Positions 11,864 through 16,717 of a stretch of 16,717 nt of DNA are shown piece by piece. The position numbers were made by a program, and so were the translations under genes. The stretch is from positions 1-16,717 of the forward strand of contig OMQP01000029.1 in assembly GCA_900313285.1 (NCBI GenBank), in the 5' to 3' direction. Under the pieces are notes generated by a model. It worked only from the letters and a program-made list of their open reading frames with translations, was not told where the DNA came from and searched no databases. The DNA is from an uncultured Pseudomonadota bacterium. GTDB lineage: Bacteria > Pseudomonadota > Alphaproteobacteria > Rs-D84. Within the stretch, counting starts at the first letter, position 1, and every line of letters begins with the position of its first letter.

Positions 11864-14266
11864 TTATTGTGCGTTGTTTTGTGCGACAACAAAATCTATA
11901 TCTTTACCCAACACTATTTCATTTGCACGCGCAGCAGATTTAATCAAACCATGCAAAATTTCCGGCGTATCAGATGGTATAGTCAATGTTTCCAATTTTG
12001 CACCATTACCAACTTTTCTGTCAGTGCGAAGGCCACGAACATTTTTCAAAATATCCAAAGCAATATTCATTTGCGATACATCTGTATCATATTCATCTTT
12101 CACAATTGGATATTGTGTTAAATGTAATGTTTCACCACCTTCGAAATCTTTATAGATTTTCTGCCACAATTCTTCTGTGACAAATGGGATAAATGGCGCA
12201 TACAAACCGATTATTGCACGTAACACTGTGTACAATGTCCATTGTGCAGATAATTTCGATTCTGCGCTGTATTTTTCAGGTGACCAGAATCTGTCTTTGA
12301 TAAATTCAAGATATTGATCACAGAATATATCCCAGAAGAATGTATCAATTGCAGCACGCGAATTATAATTGTCGTATTTATCCAAATTCTTACGTGTTTC
12401 TGCAATTGCTTTATTCAATTCACTTAACACCCATCTGTCTTCGATAAATCTTTCAGACACAGGTATTTGTTGTGCAGATTTTGGATCAAAATCAATTAAA
12501 TTCATCAAAACATATTTTGATGCATTCCATAATTTTGTTAATAATTTAGAACCACGTTTAACTTCGTCATCACTGTAACGCAAACTTGTTCCAATTGGCG
12601 CAGTCGCAATCCAATAGCGCAAAGCATCAACACCAAATTTGTTCACTGCATCCAATGGATCGGTTCCATTACCTTTTGTCTTTGACATTTTCTGTCCCTT
12701 GGAATCAAGAACAAGACCATGGAAATTGACAGTATGGAACGGAACATCGCCCATAACATACATTCCCATCATTATCATACGTGCAACCCAGAAAAAGATT
12801 ATATCTGCACCAGTATATAATAAATCTGTCGGATAATATTTTTTCAATTCCGCAGTTGCATCTGGCCACCCAAGTGTTGAAAATGGCCACAGACCAGAAG
12901 AAAACCATGTATCCAAAACATCCGTATCACGCGTTAAAGTTTTTCCACCAGATTGCTTAATTGCATCAATTTCTGTTTCTGCTACATAAACATTGCCTTC
13001 TTCATCGTACCATGCAGGTATATGATGTCCCCACCACAATTGACGTGAAATAGTCCATGGCCGAATTTCTTTCATCCATGCCATAAACAAATTATATCTG
13101 TGTTCTGGCAAGAATTTAATTTTACCTTCTTCCACTGCTTTAATTGCAGGGATTGCCAATTTTTTTGCATCAACAAACCATTGTGTTGTTAACATTGGTT
13201 CAACAGGAACGCCACCACGTTCTGAATATGGTGTTGGAATAACCCTATCTTCTATCTTAACCAACAAACCAGCAGCTTCAATATCTTCCATAACCGCCTT
13301 GCGAGCATCATAACGATCCATACCCCAATATTTTTCGGGCACCGGATTTTCTGAAATCATTTTTGCAGTTGGAGTTAAAATACATACAGGTTTTAAATCG
13401 TGACGCAAACCAACTTCATAGTCATCAAAATCATGCGCAGGTGTAATTTTCACTGCACCGGTACCCTTTTCTGGATCTGCATGTTCGTCCGCAATGACCG
13501 GTATTTCAATATCTGTTAATGGAATGATTGCTGTTTTACCAATTAAATGTTTTAATTTTTCATTTTCAGGATGAACCGCTATTGCCTGGTCCCCAAACAA
13601 AGTTTCAGGACGCGTTGTTGCGATTTCAATAAAACCACCATCTTTCAAAGGATAATTAAAATAATAAAATTTACCGTGTTCTTCACGTGTATCTATCTCT
13701 AAATCAGAAACAGATGTTTGTTGTTTTGGGCACCAATTAACAAGACGTTTTTCACGATAGATTAAACCTTCATTGTACATTTTAACGAATAATTTTGTAA
13801 CGGCGCGTGATAAACCTTCATCCATGGTAAATCTTTCACGTTTCCAAACCGGTGTCACACCCAAAACATGCAATTGGTTCATGATTTGGCCACCCTTGTC
13901 CGCTTTCCATTTCCATGCATAATCTAATTTTTCGTTCAAAGATAAAGCATGCGGATTTATACCACGTTTTGACAAATCACGTTCAACCAACAACTGTGTT
14001 GCAATAGACGCATGATCTGTACCAGGCTGCCATAAAACATCGAATCCATCCATACGTTTATAACGACAAATAATATCTGTTAAAACATTATCCAATGCGT
14101 GTCCCATATGTAAATTACCAGTCACGTTTGGTGGTGGCATCATCACACAGAAAGATTTCTTATCACTTTCCACGTTATTGTCCCAAAAATGATTTTCATC
14201 CCAAAATTTTTGAATTTTGGTTTCTAATTCACGCGTGTCTATATTTTTACCCAAATCGATGTTCAT
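11864..14266 (-). CDS. valS: Valyl-tRNA synthetase
   Basis: An 800-residue class Ia synthetase that charges tRNA-Val. PPPNVTGNLHMGHALDN (44-60) contains the HIGH motif as HMGH (53-56), and KMSKT (526-530) in DSKGQKMSKTKGN is the KMSKS loop. The CP1 editing domain that hydrolyses Thr-tRNA-Val is present (ATTRPETLFGD at 216-226, GTGAVKITPAHDFDDYEVG at 268-286). WWGHHIPAWY (411-420) and DTWFSSGLWP (452-461) are further ValS signatures. At 800 residues it lacks the long C-terminal coiled coil of E. coli ValS (951 residues) and fits the short type known from Rickettsia and relatives. AGGA precedes the ATG. No T-box is visible upstream. It is co-transcribed with the acyl-ACP thioesterase. Confidence 0.97.
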   Translation of the reverse strand: MNIDLGKNIDTRELETKIQKFWDENHFWDNNVESDKKSFCVMMPPPNVTGNLHMGHALDNVLTDIICRYKRMDGFDVLWQPGTDHASIATQLLVERDLSKRGINPHALSLNEKLDYAWKWKADKGGQIMNQLHVLGVTPVWKRERFTMDEGLSRAVTKLFVKMYNEGLIYREKRLVNWCPKQQTSVSDLEIDTREEHGKFYYFNYPLKDGGFIEIATTRPETLFGDQAIAVHPENEKLKHLIGKTAIIPLTDIEIPVIADEHADPEKGTGAVKITPAHDFDDYEVGLRHDLKPVCILTPTAKMISENPVPEKYWGMDRYDARKAVMEDIEAAGLLVKIEDRVIPTPYSERGGVPVEPMLTTQWFVDAKKLAIPAIKAVEEGKIKFLPEHRYNLFMAWMKEIRPWTISRQLWWGHHIPAWYDEEGNVYVAETEIDAIKQSGGKTLTRDTDVLDTWFSSGLWPFSTLGWPDATAELKKYYPTDLLYTGADIIFFWVARMIMMGMYVMGDVPFHTVNFHGLVLDSKGQKMSKTKGNGTDPLDAVNKFGVDALRYWIATAPIGTSLRYSDDEVKRGSKLLTKLWNASKYVLMNLIDFDPKSAQQIPVSERFIEDRWVLSELNKAIAETRKNLDKYDNYNSRAAIDTFFWDIFCDQYLEFIKDRFWSPEKYSAESKLSAQWTLYTVLRAIIGLYAPFIPFVTEELWQKIYKDFEGGETLHLTQYPIVKDEYDTDVSQMNIALDILKNVRGLRTDRKVGNGAKLETLTIPSDTPEILHGLIKSAARANEIVLGKDIDFVVAQNNAQ

Positions 14267-14291
14267 GTAATCCTCGTTTTTTGTCTTTCAA

Positions 14292-14319
14292 ATTTTACAC
14301 AATAAAAACATAAAATCAA
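14292..14319 (-). promoter_or_regulatory. valS promoter
   Basis: On the minus strand TTGATT (complement of 14314-14319) and TAAAAT (complement of 14292-14297) are separated by 16 bp, 25 nt upstream of the ATG. Confidence 0.5.
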
Positions 14320-14370
14320 GTAAATGCACAACAAAAGATTCCTAGTGAAAGGGCCGCTTAAAAAGCATAT

Positions 14371-14386
14371 GATTTTTATAAAAATC
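14371..14386. promoter_or_regulatory. 16-bp perfect palindrome before the hypothetical gene
   Basis: GATTTTTATAAAAATC is a perfect palindrome ending 2 nt before the GGGGG ribosome binding site of the gene at 14398. It could be an operator or a weak hairpin in the leader. In AT-rich DNA such palindromes also arise by chance. Confidence 0.3.
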
Positions 14387-14397
14387 TGGGGGTAAAA

Positions 14398-14760
14398 ATG
14401 AATAAAATTGTAAAAATGTTGATAAAGGAAATAATTCACAACAATATTGTCACACATATTAAAACTGTTTCAGGCGACAGATATGCAATTTTTGATAAAA
14501 ATCGCAATGAAATTTTATCTGTGATGGATGGTTGGGCAACAAATGTGTACAGCATATATGTAAACAACAAAAACATACTTTCGGTACAATGGGATGAAAC
14601 AAATTCAAAACCATTAACCCCCGACCAAAAAGATGTATTGGATATCATTAACGCAGTGAAAGAAAAAATTGACCTGCAAGAAACAGCACAAACCATGAAT
14701 CACAGCGAATTAGAAATTGCGAACTTTTTACAGCAATCATTATGTAATGTAAAACATTAA
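14398..14760 (+). CDS. Hypothetical protein, 120 residues
   Basis: A soluble protein without signal peptide or membrane segment, and no family I recognise. The first half alternates hydrophobic and polar residues as in a beta-sheet domain (NIVTHIKTVSGDRYAIFDKNRNEILSV, then VYSIYVNNKNILSVQW). The second half looks helical (LTPDQKDVLDIINAVKEKIDLQETAQ and SELEIANFLQQSL). The start is supported by TGGGGGT 5-11 nt upstream of the ATG. It is the only plus-strand gene between valS and comF. Its TAA overlaps the comF stop tail to tail by 3 nt (TTAA at 14757-14760), leaving no room for a terminator between them. Composition matches the neighbours, so nothing suggests recent transfer. Confidence 0.7.
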   Translation: MNKIVKMLIKEIIHNNIVTHIKTVSGDRYAIFDKNRNEILSVMDGWATNVYSIYVNNKNILSVQWDETNSKPLTPDQKDVLDIINAVKEKIDLQETAQTMNHSELEIANFLQQSLCNVKH

Positions 14761-15479
14761 ATTGCATGAACAACGCGACAGAAAGAAACCGCGTATACGG
14801 CGCTGGCGCCTGCTTTGCGCAAAACACGATTTAATTCGTAAAATGTTGCACCTGATGTCATAACATCATCAACCAATAAAATCTTTTTACCGGCAATTTT
14901 ATTTTTATTTATAACTTTGAAAACGCCGTGTACGTTTTCGCGTCTTTGTTTTGTTGTTTTATGTCCCATATCATTTCTGTATTCGCGTGATACAGAATCA
15001 ACATCTAAATCTGCGTTAAAATGTTTTGCAATTGGACGTGCCAATAATGTTGCCTGGTTATATCCACGTTTAAATAATCTTTTGTATGCCAACGGTACAG
15101 GCATCACAATATCAACATCCAAATTCAAATCACGCACACAATTTATCATCGCACGCGACATCAAAGTTTGATATTTAAGTTGTGACGCATGTTTAAATGG
15201 CAACATTATATTTTTTGACACATCATCATATACACATGCAGAACGGATAAAATCTAATTCACATTCACCAGATGCACAATGCGGACAAAGTGGTGTTGGC
15301 CCCAAATCAAGATCTGCAGGAAACGGATAACCACATTTGAAACATTTTGGATTAGATATCCAATTAAATTTCGCCCAACATTTACTGCACAAATTACCGT
15401 AAGATTCAACATTATCACCGCATACAGGACATAACGGCGGATATATAAAATCAAGAAAAGATTTGAATAAATTTACCAC
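14757..15479 (-). CDS. comF: ComF-family phosphoribosyltransferase-like protein
   Basis: A 240-residue protein of the ComF/GntX family, linked to DNA uptake in competent bacteria but also present in non-competent ones. The N-terminus has four CxxC pairs in zinc-ribbon arrangement: Cys17/20, Cys31/34, Cys46/49 and Cys65/68. The C-terminal half is a type I phosphoribosyltransferase domain with the PRPP motif LLVDDVMTSGAT (201-212) and the family's RGYNQATLLA (138-147). The start is GTG at 15479, overlapping the stop of the upstream envelope gene by 7 nt (GTGGTAA). There is no clear SD of its own, so translation is probably coupled to that gene. ComF proteins are thought to act with the ssDNA-import machinery in the cytosol; no other competence gene lies in the window. 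Confidence 0.9.
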   Translation of the reverse strand: MVNLFKSFLDFIYPPLCPVCGDNVESYGNLCSKCWAKFNWISNPKCFKCGYPFPADLDLGPTPLCPHCASGECELDFIRSACVYDDVSKNIMLPFKHASQLKYQTLMSRAMINCVRDLNLDVDIVMPVPLAYKRLFKRGYNQATLLARPIAKHFNADLDVDSVSREYRNDMGHKTTKQRRENVHGVFKVINKNKIAGKKILLVDDVMTSGATFYELNRVLRKAGASAVYAVSFCRVVHAI

Positions 15480-16666
15480 GCCATACTTTTGTATGTTTTG
15501 CTGGACACACCACCAAATTTAGTACGTTGTTGTTGTGTCAAAGATTCAAAAATATCCCCAGAAATTATACGCAATACAAATTCATCGCCATCACGTTGTG
15601 ATAATACCGGAACAATTCTTTGTTCTGCAATACCAGTATCACGTAAAACCTGTTCAATAATAGCCAAACGACGTGATGCCAATTTACGTGCATCTTTGTC
15701 ATGTGTCGCAGATTCCGGGATAGCAATTTGAATTGCACGCTTTGGATCATTTACAACGATAGATGCAGTTTCAGTTAACAGAGTATAATTTTCACGCGAA
15801 ATACTGGAATCGCCGGTCAAGAAAGATATTTTAATTTCCAACGGACGAACCCCGGCATCACTTTCAGATAAATTACGTTGTGATGTGAAACCTTCGACGG
15901 ACATATCACTTATTTCATCATAACGATTATCATTTGGATATGTTGATAAATGTTTGTTTTCTGAAAGATATGTTTTTTTGAATGCCTTTTTCAATTCATT
16001 TGGTGACATCTTTGACATTTCATTTACAGATGTCAATTTTGGTTCTGCAATTTCTTTCATTGTGCCACGCGCGACAGTTTCCACAGCATCCACAGATGGA
16101 ACAATTTCACGACGCACAGATACACCACGATTTTTTTCTGCGCTTTGTACATTTGTATTTCCCGCGATTGGTGTACGAACAGTAATTGGTCGTGCTTTTG
16201 CGATTTTTTCATTTGATTCTTGCTGTATAGCATTTAAACGTGCAACTTCGTTGCGTAATTTTTTTAATTCTGCCATTGCTTCATCACGTGCAATTATTGT
16301 TGGTTTTTCATCCAAAGATTCCTCAGGTAAAATCACATCAGAATTTATAACCGCAATTTCGTCCATACGTGGCATACGCAATGGTTCGTCGCTGGTGCGC
16401 GCCCACAAATCAGAACTTGGACGTTTTGGATTTAAAACATCAACGCGTGCAACATTTTGCGTTGATTTTTTTGCGGAACGTGCAGCAACTTTTCTTTCCT
16501 GTTTAACAGGTTCAACGACAACATTGCGTGATGGTGCAATTTCTTCACCAAATAATGCACGTGCCGAAACGTCCCCACGTGATACATCAACAACCGGCAA
16601 ATATGCCGCATTTGCGCATGTTTCAAACATTAAACATAAAACAAAAATCGATGAAAAATATTTCAT
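15473..16666 (-). CDS. Exported protein with coiled coil and degenerate OmpA-like C-terminal domain
   Basis: A 397-residue protein with a signal peptide (MKYFSSIFVLCLMFETCANA, about 1-20). Residues 21-125 are low-complexity and rich in Arg, Val, Pro and Glu. A predicted coiled coil covers about 127-157 (MAELKKLRNEVARLNAIQQES). A C-terminal domain at about 275-367 resembles OmpA/MotB: LEIKISFLTGDSSISRENYTLL, then DPKRAIQIAIPESATHDKDARKLASRRLAIIEQVLRDTGIAEQRIVPV. The RR of the 'LSxxRA' helix is kept (332-333), but the NxDxxG peptidoglycan loop is replaced by ESATHDKD, so binding may be lost or different. AAGGAAGGAAAGGA precedes the ATG. It is the first gene of an operon with comF. Periplasmic or outer-membrane location is inferred. 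Confidence 0.65.
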   Translation of the reverse strand: MKYFSSIFVLCLMFETCANAAYLPVVDVSRGDVSARALFGEEIAPSRNVVVEPVKQERKVAARSAKKSTQNVARVDVLNPKRPSSDLWARTSDEPLRMPRMDEIAVINSDVILPEESLDEKPTIIARDEAMAELKKLRNEVARLNAIQQESNEKIAKARPITVRTPIAGNTNVQSAEKNRGVSVRREIVPSVDAVETVARGTMKEIAEPKLTSVNEMSKMSPNELKKAFKKTYLSENKHLSTYPNDNRYDEISDMSVEGFTSQRNLSESDAGVRPLEIKISFLTGDSSISRENYTLLTETASIVVNDPKRAIQIAIPESATHDKDARKLASRRLAIIEQVLRDTGIAEQRIVPVLSQRDGDEFVLRIISGDIFESLTQQQRTKFGGVSSKTYKSMAW

Positions 16667-16686
16667 TCCTTTCCTTCCTTAAAACA

Positions 16687-16716
16687 ATCATAGAACAAAT
16701 CGGGAAAACGGTGCAA
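16687..16716 (-). promoter_or_regulatory. Probable promoter of the OmpA-like/comF operon
   Basis: On the minus strand TTGCAC (complement of 16711-16716) and TATGAT (complement of 16687-16692) have an 18-bp spacer, 20 nt upstream of the start codon. It lies at the window edge, so the upstream context is not visible. Confidence 0.4.
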
Positions 16717-16717
16717 G

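Noticed and set aside
11864..14266. T-box or other tRNA-sensing leader for valS
   Set aside because: Only about 130 bp separates valS from the divergent gene, the promoter is 25 nt from the ATG, and no antiterminator-like structure is visible.
15954..16682. 242-codon plus-strand frame opposite the OmpA-like gene
   Set aside because: The minus-strand protein has a signal peptide, strong RBS and OmpA-like domain. The plus-strand frame is Ser/Phe/Thr-rich as expected of an antisense shadow.

Overview
The window is an AT-rich (roughly one-third GC by eye), gene-dense bacterial chromosome segment. The organism is most likely a Gram-negative alphaproteobacterium, possibly a host-associated one with a reduced genome. 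This rests on a short (800-residue) ValS resembling the rickettsial/alphaproteobacterial type, an alphaproteobacterial-looking MerR-like regulator next to gyrA, a tRNA-Glu with a G1-U72 end, several proteins with signal peptides and an OmpA-like envelope protein. Lineage is inference; no database was searched. The genetic code looks standard, since TAA, TAG and TGA all serve as stops.

Layout. Positions 1-194: start of a MarR-type regulator (minus, runs off the window) with its own promoter and operator-like dyad. 376-449: tRNA-Gln(TTG) with promoter and terminator. About 485-777: a locally GC-richer, non-coding stretch with dyads. 778-4060: single small accessory genes, namely an S51-type peptidase, a GNAT acetyltransferase, an MTA/SAH nucleosidase-like protein, an internally deleted glutathione peroxidase, and an overlapping pair (PQ-loop/SemiSWEET membrane protein plus a DUF5662-like protein). 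4126-4200: tRNA-Glu(CTC). 4256-5416: secreted subtilisin-like protease. 5589-8758: gyrA followed by a merR-like gene. 8928-9262: a 40-residue membrane protein upstream of rpmH behind a near-perfect promoter. 9333-11041: an unrecognised two-gene operon for secreted proteins, one with recent in-frame internal duplications. 11106-14266: valS and an acyl-ACP thioesterase. 14398-14760: a hypothetical gene. 14757-16666: an OmpA-like envelope protein overlapping comF.

How it works together. Translation and replication genes (tRNAs, rpmH, valS, gyrA) form the core, interleaved with envelope, transport and metabolic genes. Four intergenic regions share one terminator hairpin core (ACCGGCATTTGCCGGT), always in the same orientation on the plus strand.

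The most interesting locus is 9333-11099. It has a secreted protein with three nested in-frame tandem duplications (periods of 300, 39 and 24 bp), translationally coupled to a Gly/Ala-rich secreted partner. The promoter of this operon overlaps the terminator hairpin of the upstream operon, and that hairpin also contains the Shine-Dalgarno sequence.
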